Source: DAOVDI01 sp965373045
GTDB taxonomy: Bacteria; Acidobacteriota; Aminicenantia; Aminicenantales; Aminicenantaceae
Length of the DNA stretch: 10,143 nucleotides
Assembly: GCA_965373045.1 (NCBI GenBank)
Contig: CBDVEQ010000101.1
Location: forward strand, 1-10,143
Reading direction: 5' to 3'
Shown: positions 1-6,812 of the stretch, piece after piece
Position numbering within the stretch: the first letter of the stretch is position 1
How the letters are laid out: each line of letters begins with the position of its first letter
Translations under genes and position numbers: made by a program
The notes under the pieces: model-generated
Database searches by the model: none
The model's input: the letters and a program-made list of their open reading frames with translations, nothing else
What the model was told of the DNA's origin: nothing

Positions 1-2576
1 AAATTATAGATTTCCCGTACCTGAAGGAACCCGTCTTCTTTATCCTGATTTTCAAGAGAGAGGACCAAAGCAGATCGATAAGGCAGCACCTCATCAAGGA
101 AGCTGTGGCATGCAAAATGCAATATTCGATATTCATCAGGCTTTAGTGACTTGACAACCTGTTCTTTAGCATTCTTTCCAACACAGACTTTGGTCATCAC
201 ACCAGGAAACTTTTTTGCGATCCATTGGACTTCTTTTTTCCCGTATTTCAAAGGGGAAAAATCAAAGCCCGAGGAAATGTATAGATCTCTTAATATTTCA
301 GATGCGTCTTTATTTTCTTTACCGCCCGCCCCTGCATCCAATTTATAAAATGGGCTTCCGAACGCCAGAAGAGTTTTGGCCTGCCTTACTTTGTTCTTTG
401 TCTTGAGCAAATAATACAAGGATGATGCAGATGGAGCATAGGAAATCTTGAACTGGTGGATTAACATCTTTTTGTTATCATCAGAACCTTTTGAATTCAT
501 AATCAGAGTTTCAAATGGGAGATAATATAAAACCCCATCCGGTATAATAATGAGTTGGTCCAAATCAGACAACCCCTCTTCTTCCAGAGGAAATAAAAAT
601 TCTTTAAAAAGTCGCTCTGAGGCTTTTATACCTTTAAATTCGGATTCCGGCGGATCTGACAGCATTTTCAGATATGCCCTGAGAGAATCCTGGATCTTCT
701 TCCTGGCTGGAAGAGCAAAAAGCTGGTACCTGTCAGATGTAATCACAAAAAGATAAGACCTGTTTATCCCGATATAATACTCAAACACAGCTGTTTTTTT
801 ATCCAAGATCTGTGACTGAAGGTCTGAAGGACGGCAGAGCTCAGGAGAAACAAGGTCAGCCACTTCAGGATTTCTGACCCGGATCCGGGAGAGCCACTGC
901 ATGTACTCATTCTCGGCTTGAATCAACTGATCTTTGATCTCTTCTCTTTGCTGACTATTCAGACCAGGCATAAACAACGATTTCTGTAGAGAGGAGATAT
1001 AAAGAGACAATCCGGCCTCTTTGTCCCTTGAATTAGAATCCATCCTTTCGAGAAGATCGATTTTTGAGGCAGCGATCATATCCAGAAATGATCGGGCTTT
1101 TGCCCTCTCTACAAAATAAAAGATCTTTTGCGCCCATTCCTGTTCCTTTTTTTTTATATACATATTAAAAGTCAAGTCGATCAAAGATTCATAAACTTTT
1201 AATTTGTGTTGGATGTAGCCGGTCTCATATGTATCCAGCAGCATACTGCTTCGGATATGATCAATAATATTGATCGCATCTTTATACATGTCCATAGCTT
1301 CACGGTTCATCCCCATAAATTCAAAACATTGGCCCAACTGCCACATCGCTTCCCACAATATATTGTTGCTTTTAATCCGTTCCCCTATAACAATCGCCTT
1401 TCTAAAATAAATCACTGCTGTCTGAAGATCTTTTTGATGGAGATAAACAGACCCGATATTATTAAGAATCATTCCAGTAGCTTCGATATCATTGACCTTC
1501 CTGCCCTTACTTTGAGCAAGCAATAGATTCTCTTTGGCCCTGCTGTAATTTCCAAGGTCCATATAGACCGTTCCAATGTTATTTAAAACCTGGACTTCTG
1601 TCCTGTGGTCTTGATCCTTTTGAGCTAATCTCAAGCATTCCTCATAGCAAATCAGTGCCCGCAGCAGAGTTTCCCTCTTTCCCGTCTCTGTACTCTTTCG
1701 GACATAAGTTGAACCGAGATTGTTGAGGTCAATGGATATCAATTTGTTTATGCCCAGCTGCCTGTCTATGTCCAGGGCCTGGTTCAGATAGGAAAGAGCT
1801 TGATTATAATACCCGATCTCTTTATATATAAGACCGATGTTATTCAAACAGCTGGAAATCTCCTCATTATCCTTTCTTTTCCGGGCAATGGCCAATGCCT
1901 CCATGTAATAACTCAGAGCTTTGGAATAGTCGGTGGTTTTCCAGAAATAAAGGCCGAGATGATTCAGACATCTCCCCTCTTCTCTTTTATGGTTCAGACT
2001 GCGTGCCAGATCCAGAGCATTTTCATTCAACTTCAGAAACATGACAAGCTCATTCAGATCCCAATAAGAAATACTGATCTGACGCAGACATTTCAGCTCG
2101 TGTTCCCGGCTCATGACTGCCTGTGCGATCTTGATCGCCCGGCCGAAGCTTTTTATGGATTCCTTGGCCTCTCCTCTGTCCCGGTCATTTTTCGCTTTAT
2201 CATAAAGAGGATAGATGTCCATGATCTCCCTGCATTTTTTCTGAAAGTCAGGATAAACCAGTTCATCCGCAAGATAAAGAGCTTCGGAGTAATATTCAGC
2301 AGATGTTTTTATGTTTCCAAGATTCCATTCAACAGCCCCAAGATGCATAAGGCTTTCCATTATGTTTTTTCTGTTATTGGATAACCTGGCCTGATCCAAG
2401 CTAGCCTGAAAGGCCTTTTCCGCTTCTTCAAAATCCCCTTGTACAAATAAAAGTTTTCCATTCTCAACAGACTGCCGGGTCATATTGTTGGCGTTCAGGC
2501 TCGTGGACTCCTGGACAGAAAAAATATTAATAACCAAAATCAAAAGGAAAATAAAAAATTGAATAAATCTTTTCAT
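1..2576 (-). CDS. Exported TPR-CHAT domain protein (3' end outside window)
   Basis: The minus strand is open from an ATG at 2576 to the window edge (858 residues visible; C-terminus missing). Residues 1-24 look like a Sec signal peptide: K2-R3, then a hydrophobic stretch through about residue 20. Residues about 35-440 are TPR repeats; the helix motif LNNIG or LNHLG recurs at 204, 244, 284, 331 and 371, mostly at 40-residue spacing. A linker with ERAKARSFLDMI (490-501) is typical of proteins ending in a CHAT (caspase-like, clan CD) domain. CHAT begins near 585 and shows IIPDGVLYYLPFETL (677-691), SYAPSASSLYYL (712-723) and HFACHS with the presumed catalytic His824. The partner Cys, normally in an LSAC-type motif about 40 residues later, lies beyond base 1. 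AGGA at 2585-2588 (read on minus) serves as ribosome site. The family includes peptidases, but this substrate is unknown. Family call is firm; activity is unproven. Confidence 0.93.
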   Translation of the reverse strand, partial: MKRFIQFFIFLLILVINIFSVQESTSLNANNMTRQSVENGKLLFVQGDFEEAEKAFQASLDQARLSNNRKNIMESLMHLGAVEWNLGNIKTSAEYYSEALYLADELVYPDFQKKCREIMDIYPLYDKAKNDRDRGEAKESIKSFGRAIKIAQAVMSREHELKCLRQISISYWDLNELVMFLKLNENALDLARSLNHKREEGRCLNHLGLYFWKTTDYSKALSYYMEALAIARKRKDNEEISSCLNNIGLIYKEIGYYNQALSYLNQALDIDRQLGINKLISIDLNNLGSTYVRKSTETGKRETLLRALICYEECLRLAQKDQDHRTEVQVLNNIGTVYMDLGNYSRAKENLLLAQSKGRKVNDIEATGMILNNIGSVYLHQKDLQTAVIYFRKAIVIGERIKSNNILWEAMWQLGQCFEFMGMNREAMDMYKDAINIIDHIRSSMLLDTYETGYIQHKLKVYESLIDLTFNMYIKKKEQEWAQKIFYFVERAKARSFLDMIAASKIDLLERMDSNSRDKEAGLSLYISSLQKSLFMPGLNSQQREEIKDQLIQAENEYMQWLSRIRVRNPEVADLVSPELCRPSDLQSQILDKKTAVFEYYIGINRSYLFVITSDRYQLFALPARKKIQDSLRAYLKMLSDPPESEFKGIKASERLFKEFLFPLEEEGLSDLDQLIIIPDGVLYYLPFETLIMNSKGSDDNKKMLIHQFKISYAPSASSLYYLLKTKNKVRQAKTLLAFGSPFYKLDAGAGGKENKDASEILRDLYISSGFDFSPLKYGKKEVQWIAKKFPGVMTKVCVGKNAKEQVVKSLKPDEYRILHFACHSFLDEVLPYRSALVLSLENQDKEDGFLQVREIYN

Positions 2577-2711
2577 AATCTTTTTCCTGCACTATTTATA
2601 AAATCTTTTGACACCATATTTTATCAAGAGGCGCAAATATATGACACATCGGTTGCATTTTTAAGACGTATAAACTAACATTTTATTCTCACATTAAAGG
2701 AAAAAAGAATC
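2577..2711. promoter_or_regulatory. Divergent intergenic region between CHAT gene and S58 peptidase gene
   Basis: These 135 AT-rich bases separate two divergent starts, so both promoters should be here. The peptidase has AAAGGA at 2696-2701, 10 nt before its ATG. A TATAAA at 2669-2674 could be a plus-strand -10, but no good -35 is in register. TTGCAT (2653-2658) and TAACAT (2676-2681) are 17 nt apart but match consensus poorly. On the minus strand TTGATA (2627-2622) and TATAAA (2600-2595) are 21 nt apart, too far for a standard promoter. A perfect TTGACA at 2608-2613 has no partner. No promoter can be assigned with confidence. Confidence 0.4.
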
Positions 2712-3836
2712 ATGAAGAAGTTATCTTTAACAGGTTTTTTAATATTCTGTCTATTTTTAATCTCTCTGGCAGAGGAACGTCCCCGGATCCGGCAATTCGG
2801 AATTGCCATTGGAATCCTACAACCCGGCTTGAACAACGCCATTACTGACGTTGAAGGAGTAAAAGTCGGTCATATCACTTTAATAAAAGGAGCAAATATC
2901 CGGACCGGCGTTACAGCGATCCTGCCTCACTGCGGAAATATATTTCAGGATAAAGTCCCGGCGGCTGTTTGCATTGCGAATGGATATGGAAAACTGATGG
3001 GTTCAACACAGATCGAAGAACTGGGAAATATGGAAACACCCATAATACTCACAAACACACTCAGCGTTCCCGTAGCAGCCAATGCCCTCATCTCCTATAT
3101 CCTTTCCCTGCCCGGTAATGAACAGATATTTTCGGTCAATGCTGTTGTGGGTGAGACCAACGACGGAAGGTTGAATGATATCCGGGGTCGTCATATTACA
3201 GAAAAACATGTTTTAGATGCCATTAAAAATGCTTCCTCCGGTCCTGTAGAAGAGGGGGCTGTCGGAGCAGGAACCGGAACTATCTGTTTCGGCTTCAAAG
3301 GAGGGATCGGCACTTCCTCAAGAAAATTACCGGAATCCAGAGGAGGATACACCGTGGGAGTTCTTGTCCAATCGAATCACGGAGGAATTCTTCGCATCAA
3401 CGGTTTCCCAGTAGGAAAGGAATTAAGAACTCATGTCAAAAAAACTCCTTTGGAAGAAAATCTTGAAGGGTCCTGTATGATTGTTGTGGCTACGGATGCC
3501 CCGCTTGACAGCCGCAATCTCAAGAGACTGGCAAAACGGGCTCTCCTGGGCATTGCTCGAAGCGGAGGATATTATTCCAATGGAAGCGGAGACTATGCCA
3601 TCGCTTTTTCAACAGCAAAGAAGGTCAGGATCCCTCACAGATCAAAAAATCAGACTATTTCTTTAGAGATATTAAAAAATAATTACATGTCTCCGCTGTT
3701 TCTCGCAGCGGCCGAGGCAACAGAAGAAGCCATCTTGAACTCCATGTTCAAAGCCAATCCCATGACTGGAAAAAATGATCATCATGTTAATGCCCTGCCG
3801 CTTAAAATGATCAAAACCCTTATGAAAGGCCTTTAA
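2712..3836 (+). CDS. Secreted P1-family (S58, DmpA-like) aminopeptidase
   Basis: 374 residues, close to the usual family length. Residues 1-20 (MKKLSLTGFLIFCLFLISLA) form a signal peptide with probable signal peptidase I cleavage after Ala20; C13 does not sit in a good lipobox. The mature part matches the DmpA/BapA N-terminal-nucleophile fold: NNAITDVEGVKVGH (41-54), VVGETNDGRLND (145-156), GAVGAGTGT (182-190), VLVQSNHG (217-224, Asn222 at the oxyanion position), then EGSCMIVVATDAPL (252-265) and SGDYAIAFST (292-301). In this family the precursor cuts itself before a Ser that becomes the nucleophile; here that is Gly253-Ser254. Known members remove N-terminal D- or L-amino acids (DmpA) or beta-amino acids (BapA); specificity cannot be read here. 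The start has AAAGGA 10 nt upstream. The gene ends 2 nt before the racemase gene, implying one transcript. Confidence 0.93.
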   Translation: MKKLSLTGFLIFCLFLISLAEERPRIRQFGIAIGILQPGLNNAITDVEGVKVGHITLIKGANIRTGVTAILPHCGNIFQDKVPAAVCIANGYGKLMGSTQIEELGNMETPIILTNTLSVPVAANALISYILSLPGNEQIFSVNAVVGETNDGRLNDIRGRHITEKHVLDAIKNASSGPVEEGAVGAGTGTICFGFKGGIGTSSRKLPESRGGYTVGVLVQSNHGGILRINGFPVGKELRTHVKKTPLEENLEGSCMIVVATDAPLDSRNLKRLAKRALLGIARSGGYYSNGSGDYAIAFSTAKKVRIPHRSKNQTISLEILKNNYMSPLFLAAAEATEEAILNSMFKANPMTGKNDHHVNALPLKMIKTLMKGL

Positions 3837-3838
3837 AA

Positions 3839-4579
3839 GTGATTCAGACCATCGGTATTCTTGGAGGCATGGGGCCTGAAGCCACTTCGTATTTCTTCAA
3901 ACTGATCATCCGCAATACCCTGGCGGAAAAAGATCAGGAACACATCCCTGTTTTGATCTACAGTAATCCTCTCATTCCCCCGCGAACCGATGCCATCCAA
4001 AAAATAGCCCCGGATCCTGTTCCCTTTCTCCTTCAGGGAATAAGGACGCTTATACAGGCTGGAGCCGATTTTTTTGTTATGCCCTGTATGACAGCTCATT
4101 ACTTCCTCCCAGATGTGTTGAAAGAAGTAGATTTTCCTGTTGTCAATCTTCTTGATGAATCCGCAAAATGGGCTCGAGATATGCTCCCCGGACTTAAAAA
4201 GGCCGGGCTGATATCAAGCATGGGGACCCTTAAAACCGGTCTGTTTCAAAAAGCATTCAGCCGATTTGATTTTAACATCCTGGAGATGGATGACAAAGAA
4301 CAAAGCGTGATCAGAGAAGCTGTCTTCGGTAAAAAAGGGATCAAAGCGGGCTTTATCACAGAGGGCCTCAGAGAAAAGACTATCACAGTCGCACTCAATC
4401 TGATCAGGAATGGAGCAGAGGCTATCATTACCGGATGTACGGAAATACCTCTTGTCCTCAAACAACAGGACATTCCTGTTCCTTTGATCGAGCCCATGGA
4501 GATCGGTGCCAGAGTCTGCATTAAAAAGGCGGGATTTAAAGTTAAAAATCCTTCTTTATTGACAAATTCGGTCAATTAG
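3839..4579 (+). CDS. Aspartate/glutamate racemase family protein
   Basis: 246 residues, typical for the PLP-independent Asp/Glu racemase family (YgeA, aspartate racemase). Seen: GILGGMGPEAT (6-16), MPCMTAH (81-87) with Cys83, and GCTEIPLVL (199-207) with Cys200; these are the two thiols that take and give the alpha proton in the known mechanism. The family motif is usually PCNTAH; here the Asn is Met84, which may alter substrate choice. There is no signal peptide, so it should be cytoplasmic. The GTG start at 3839 keeps the N-terminal GILGGMG motif at its usual position and has AAAGG (3825-3829) 9 nt upstream, inside the last codons of the peptidase gene. The 2-nt gap indicates translational or at least transcriptional coupling. 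Family is clear; whether it racemises Asp, Glu or another amino acid is not. Confidence 0.9.
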   Translation: MIQTIGILGGMGPEATSYFFKLIIRNTLAEKDQEHIPVLIYSNPLIPPRTDAIQKIAPDPVPFLLQGIRTLIQAGADFFVMPCMTAHYFLPDVLKEVDFPVVNLLDESAKWARDMLPGLKKAGLISSMGTLKTGLFQKAFSRFDFNILEMDDKEQSVIREAVFGKKGIKAGFITEGLREKTITVALNLIRNGAEAIITGCTEIPLVLKQQDIPVPLIEPMEIGARVCIKKAGFKVKNPSLLTNSVN

Positions 4580-4587
4580 TCAATAAT
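4559..4587 (+). promoter_or_regulatory. Predicted sigma70-type promoter of rpsU
   Basis: TTGACA (4559-4564, perfect -35) and AATAAT (4582-4587, 5 of 6 for -10) are separated by an ideal 17 nt. A transcript would start near 4594, giving a leader of about 29 nt before the rpsU start. The -35 lies within the last codons of the racemase gene. The spacer and -10 contain the tandem octamers GTCAATTA and GTCAATAA (4571-4586), and TTGAC (4559-4563) with GTCAA (4571-4575) makes a 5-bp inverted repeat. Either could be a protein-binding site, but they are short in AT-rich DNA. Confidence 0.65.
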
Positions 4588-4607
4588 TCAGTTTATTCCA
4601 AACCTTT

Positions 4608-4616
4608 AGGAGGTGA
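4608..4616 (+). promoter_or_regulatory. Perfect 9-nt Shine-Dalgarno of rpsU
   Basis: AGGAGGTGA is fully complementary to the canonical 16S rRNA tail TCACCTCCT. The AGGAGG core ends 9 nt before the TTG at 4623, an ideal distance, and it decides the start codon: no ATG or GTG is in frame nearby. It is much stronger than the AAAGG or AGGA sites of the neighbouring genes. Confidence 0.85.
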
Positions 4617-4622
4617 TTTTCC

Positions 4623-4829
4623 TTGGCTTTTGTTGTTCTAGAAAATGGAGAAAGTATAGAATCCGCACTGAGAAGATTCAAGAGAAAAGTCCAGCAGGAA
4701 GCGATCATTAAAGAGATCAAAAAGCACTCCGTGTATTATAAACCCGGCGAAAAAAGACGCATGAAAGACGCTCAGGCCAGAAAGCGGATGAGACGCCGCC
4801 TCAAAAGAGAGCGCGACGTGGATTATTGA
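4623..4829 (+). CDS. rpsU: Small ribosomal subunit protein bS21
   Basis: 68 residues, normal for bS21. The N-terminal part (VVLENGESIESALRRFKRKV, 4-23) has the family signature in which a short acidic start is followed by a basic helix, and the tail from about 44 is a run of Arg and Lys (KRRMKDAQARKRMRRRLKR) that contacts 16S rRNA near the anti-Shine-Dalgarno on the 30S platform. Initiation is at TTG, rare for a ribosomal protein; the perfect Shine-Dalgarno at 4608-4616 supports it and translation from there gives the expected N-terminus. The gene has its own promoter at the end of the racemase gene and is probably transcribed alone or by read-through. No simple intrinsic terminator follows directly; an inverted repeat ending in T8 lies 75-225 nt downstream. 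Confidence 0.95.
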   Translation: MAFVVLENGESIESALRRFKRKVQQEAIIKEIKKHSVYYKPGEKRRMKDAQARKRMRRRLKRERDVDY

Positions 4830-4904
4830 TGCAAATCATTTCCTTTTGACCTATTTATTCATATAACCTGGATTATTCACGGGTCGAGATTGATTATAAA
4901 GAGA

Positions 4905-5052
4905 GGATTCAAGGATTCTAGGGTTCGAGTGACTTAATTAATAATTATAAAGAATTGAAAGTTAGGAAGATAATTTTTAAAACACTTATTAAATCGTTAA
5001 AAAGAAATGCGCTTGAATCCTTGACCCCTCGAATCCTTGACCCCTTTTTTTT
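4905..5052. repeat. Inverted element of 8-nt modules with AT-rich core and terminal T8
   Basis: The left arm (4905-4928) reads GGATTCAA, GGATTCTA, GGGTTCGA. The right arm (5013-5044) reads TTGAATCC, TTGACCCC, TCGAATCC, TTGACCCC, so it is also a tandem 16-nt repeat. The arms are inverted relative to each other: pairing 4905-4928 with 5021-5044 gives 19 Watson-Crick pairs of 24 plus one G-T, with TCAAGGATTC (4909-4918) perfectly matched. The pairing extends outward, where AAAGAGA (4898-4904) faces T8 (5045-5052). The roughly 90 bases between the arms are almost all A and T and have no coding sense. It may be a MITE-like or REP-like dispersed repeat, or a long-loop terminator for rpsU. The rest of the 4830-5096 gap shows no gene. 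Confidence 0.7.
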
Positions 5053-5096
5053 CAGGTTATCGGCAGTTTTTATGAATAAAGCAGGATAATAATTTT

Positions 5097-5981
5097 GTGC
5101 CTATAGCAGAATCATCCATCCAAAAAAAACCTCATTGGCTTAGAGTCCAATTTCCTACCAGTCCAAACTTTTTTTATGTTGACCGCCTCCTTAAAGAAAA
5201 AAATCTGCACTCCATATGCCAGAGTGCAAAGTGCCCTAATATCTCAGAGTGCTGGACCCATAAGACCGCCACTTTCTTGCTCCTGGGCGATGTCTGTACA
5301 CGCAACTGTGCATTCTGCGCGGTAAAAACAGGAAAGCCGGAACCGGTTTCTGAAAATGAAGGATCACGAATTGCAGATGCAGTTTCTGCCATGGGCCTCC
5401 AGTATGTTGTCTTGACTTCAGTAACGAGGGATGATCTGCATGACGGGGGAGCATCTTTTTTTGCTGAAACCATCCGCATATTGAAGAAACATGCTCCTCA
5501 TATCAAGATCGAAGTCCTGATCCCTGATTTTAACGGTCAAGTTCAAGCCTTGAAAATTGTTATCGATGAAAGACCTGATGTTCTCAATCACAATCTTGAG
5601 GTTCCCGAAGTGCTCTATCCGTATATCAACAGAAAAAAAGAAAACTATGCCAGCTCTCTTCATATATTAGAAGAGGCGAAAAAAATGGGATCAGTCACTA
5701 AATCCGGTATCATGCTGGGTCTTGGTGAAACCGGAGACGACGTTCTTCATGCCCTCCAGGATCTGCGGCGCATTAATTGTGACCTTCTGACTATCGGCCA
5801 GTATCTGAAAGCCACTCCAGAAAACATAAATGTGAAAAAATATGTTTCGCCGGAAGAGTTCGAGCGATTAAAAAAGAAAGCCCTCAGCATGGGCTTTATA
5901 GATGTGGAAGCCGGTCCTCTGATCCGCAGTTCGTATAATGCCCATAAAATGTACCGGTCTATCCAGAAGGGAGTTGTCTGA
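5097..5981 (+). CDS. lipA: Lipoyl synthase (radical SAM)
   Basis: 294 residues, normal for LipA, which inserts two sulfur atoms at C6 and C8 of octanoyl groups on E2 and GcvH proteins. Both iron-sulfur sites are visible: the auxiliary cluster motif CQSAKCPNISEC (Cys41, Cys46, Cys52; CX4CX5C) and the radical SAM motif CTRNCAFC (Cys67, Cys71, Cys74; CX3CX2C). The C-terminal RSSY (277-280), whose Ser binds the auxiliary cluster, is present, as are LTSVTRDDLHDGGA (106-119), NHNLEVP (164-170) and GLGET (208-212). The usual HLPV near the end of the barrel reads NINV (243-246). Start is GTG at 5097 with AGGA (5083-5086) 10 nt before it. The next gene begins 1 nt after the stop. No lipB or lplA is in the window. 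Confidence 0.97.
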   Translation: MPIAESSIQKKPHWLRVQFPTSPNFFYVDRLLKEKNLHSICQSAKCPNISECWTHKTATFLLLGDVCTRNCAFCAVKTGKPEPVSENEGSRIADAVSAMGLQYVVLTSVTRDDLHDGGASFFAETIRILKKHAPHIKIEVLIPDFNGQVQALKIVIDERPDVLNHNLEVPEVLYPYINRKKENYASSLHILEEAKKMGSVTKSGIMLGLGETGDDVLHALQDLRRINCDLLTIGQYLKATPENINVKKYVSPEEFERLKKKALSMGFIDVEAGPLIRSSYNAHKMYRSIQKGVV

Positions 5982-5982
5982 A

Positions 5983-6723
5983 ATGAGGTTTTTTCTATTC
6001 ACCGATATCCACGGTAACAAGGAAGCTCTTGATATTGTCCTGAAATTCGCGGCCCAACAGGATATTGACCATTATCTTTTTCTGGGAGACATAGTAGGTT
6101 ACGGCGCCTCCCCAAATGAGGTATTGGAGCATATAAGTTCGCTTTATCCGATCACAAAAATCCGCGGCAACCATGACAAGGCTACTTGTGACCAGAATCC
6201 AGTCGAATCTTTTAACCCCATTGCTGCTAATGCTATCCGTTGGACCAGAAACGCTCTTAATAAAAAGAACCGAGCTTTTCTAAAAGAGCTGAAGAAAGGG
6301 CCTATTGTTGTTGATAAATTATTAACTATCTGCCACGTAGCTCCTTTTGACGAAGATTTTTATATTTTCGGAGAATTTGATGCAGCCGAAGCTTTCCTCC
6401 ATTTTGAAACAACTGTTTGTTTTTTCGGTCACACCCACTTTCCTTATGTTTATACAGAAAAAAATCACATTGTTGAAGGCTCGCACATCTCAGGCGATAC
6501 GAAAACTATCTCCCTGAAAAAAGGAACCCGGTATCTGATCAACCCGGGATCTGTGGGGCAGCCGCGGGACAGGAACAACAAAGCATCATGTGCTGTCTAC
6601 GATACGGATAAAAACAAAATCACCTTTTTTCGCTTCAAATATGATATTGAAGCCGCGCAAAGGAAAATTCTGAATGCTAGTCTTCCTGATGCTTTAGCTC
6701 ACCGCCTCTCCATCGGCATTTAA
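5983..6723 (+). CDS. Calcineurin-like metallophosphoesterase family protein
   Basis: 246 residues with the full two-metal phosphoesterase motif set: DIH with Asn12 (Asp8, His10), GD (35-36), GNHD (62-65), CHVAP with His118, GHTH (149-152), and NPGSVGQPRD (187-196), which marks the single-domain group that includes YfcE and MJ0936-like enzymes. It should hydrolyse a phosphoester in the cytoplasm (no signal peptide); the substrate cannot be told. I use ATG 5983, not an in-frame upstream ATG at 5938 inside lipA: the metal-binding Asp then sits at residue 8 as usual, and AAGGGAG (5967-5973) lies 9 nt upstream. The lipA stop is 1 nt before the start, so they are probably co-transcribed; a functional link to lipoylation is not implied. 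Confidence 0.9.
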   Translation: MRFFLFTDIHGNKEALDIVLKFAAQQDIDHYLFLGDIVGYGASPNEVLEHISSLYPITKIRGNHDKATCDQNPVESFNPIAANAIRWTRNALNKKNRAFLKELKKGPIVVDKLLTICHVAPFDEDFYIFGEFDAAEAFLHFETTVCFFGHTHFPYVYTEKNHIVEGSHISGDTKTISLKKGTRYLINPGSVGQPRDRNNKASCAVYDTDKNKITFFRFKYDIEAAQRKILNASLPDALAHRLSIGI

Positions 6724-6812
6724 TCCGAGTTGGAATAATATGCCGCAACACAGTTAGGTATAGGTTTTTGATCCTTTCCAGGATGATGTGTCAAATGAGT
6801 ATTTGAGGCCTA
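6724..6812. other. Convergent intergenic gap with a weak hairpin
   Basis: These 89 bases separate the ends of two convergent genes. The only structure seen is a 5-bp hairpin, ATCCT (6771-6775) and AGGAT (6780-6784). Read on the minus strand its loop is GGAA, a GNRA tetraloop, but no T-run follows; on the plus strand T5 lies before it, not after. It could help end either transcript but is not a standard intrinsic terminator. Confidence 0.3.

Noticed and set aside
1800..2384. A 194-codon open frame on the plus strand
   Set aside because: It is antisense to the TPR part of the CHAT gene, whose minus-strand translation shows clear TPR and CHAT motifs. The plus-strand peptide has no recognisable domain or ribosome site.
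2609..2647. Two TGACAC copies 33 bp apart (2609-2614, 2642-2647) in the divergent spacer
   Set aside because: Six bases in AT-rich DNA are expected by chance, and no dyad or promoter is aligned with them.
3825..3834. Perfect 10-bp palindrome AAAGGCCTTT at the peptidase stop and racemase ribosome site
   Set aside because: It has no loop to form a hairpin and is explained by the overlap of the final codons with the ribosome site.
4246..4575. A 109-codon open frame on the minus strand within the racemase gene
   Set aside because: The opposite strand encodes conserved racemase motifs including GCTEIPL. This is a shadow frame without its own context.
4893..4953. Exact 10-mer ATTATAAAGA at 4893-4902 and 4944-4953
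   Set aside because: Low-complexity AT-rich sequence; there is no extension of the match on either side, so I do not treat it as a target-site duplication.
5938..5982. Upstream ATG extending the metallophosphoesterase by 15 residues
   Set aside because: It would overlap the conserved end of lipA, adds residues with no family counterpart, and the ATG at 5983 has a good ribosome site 9 nt upstream.
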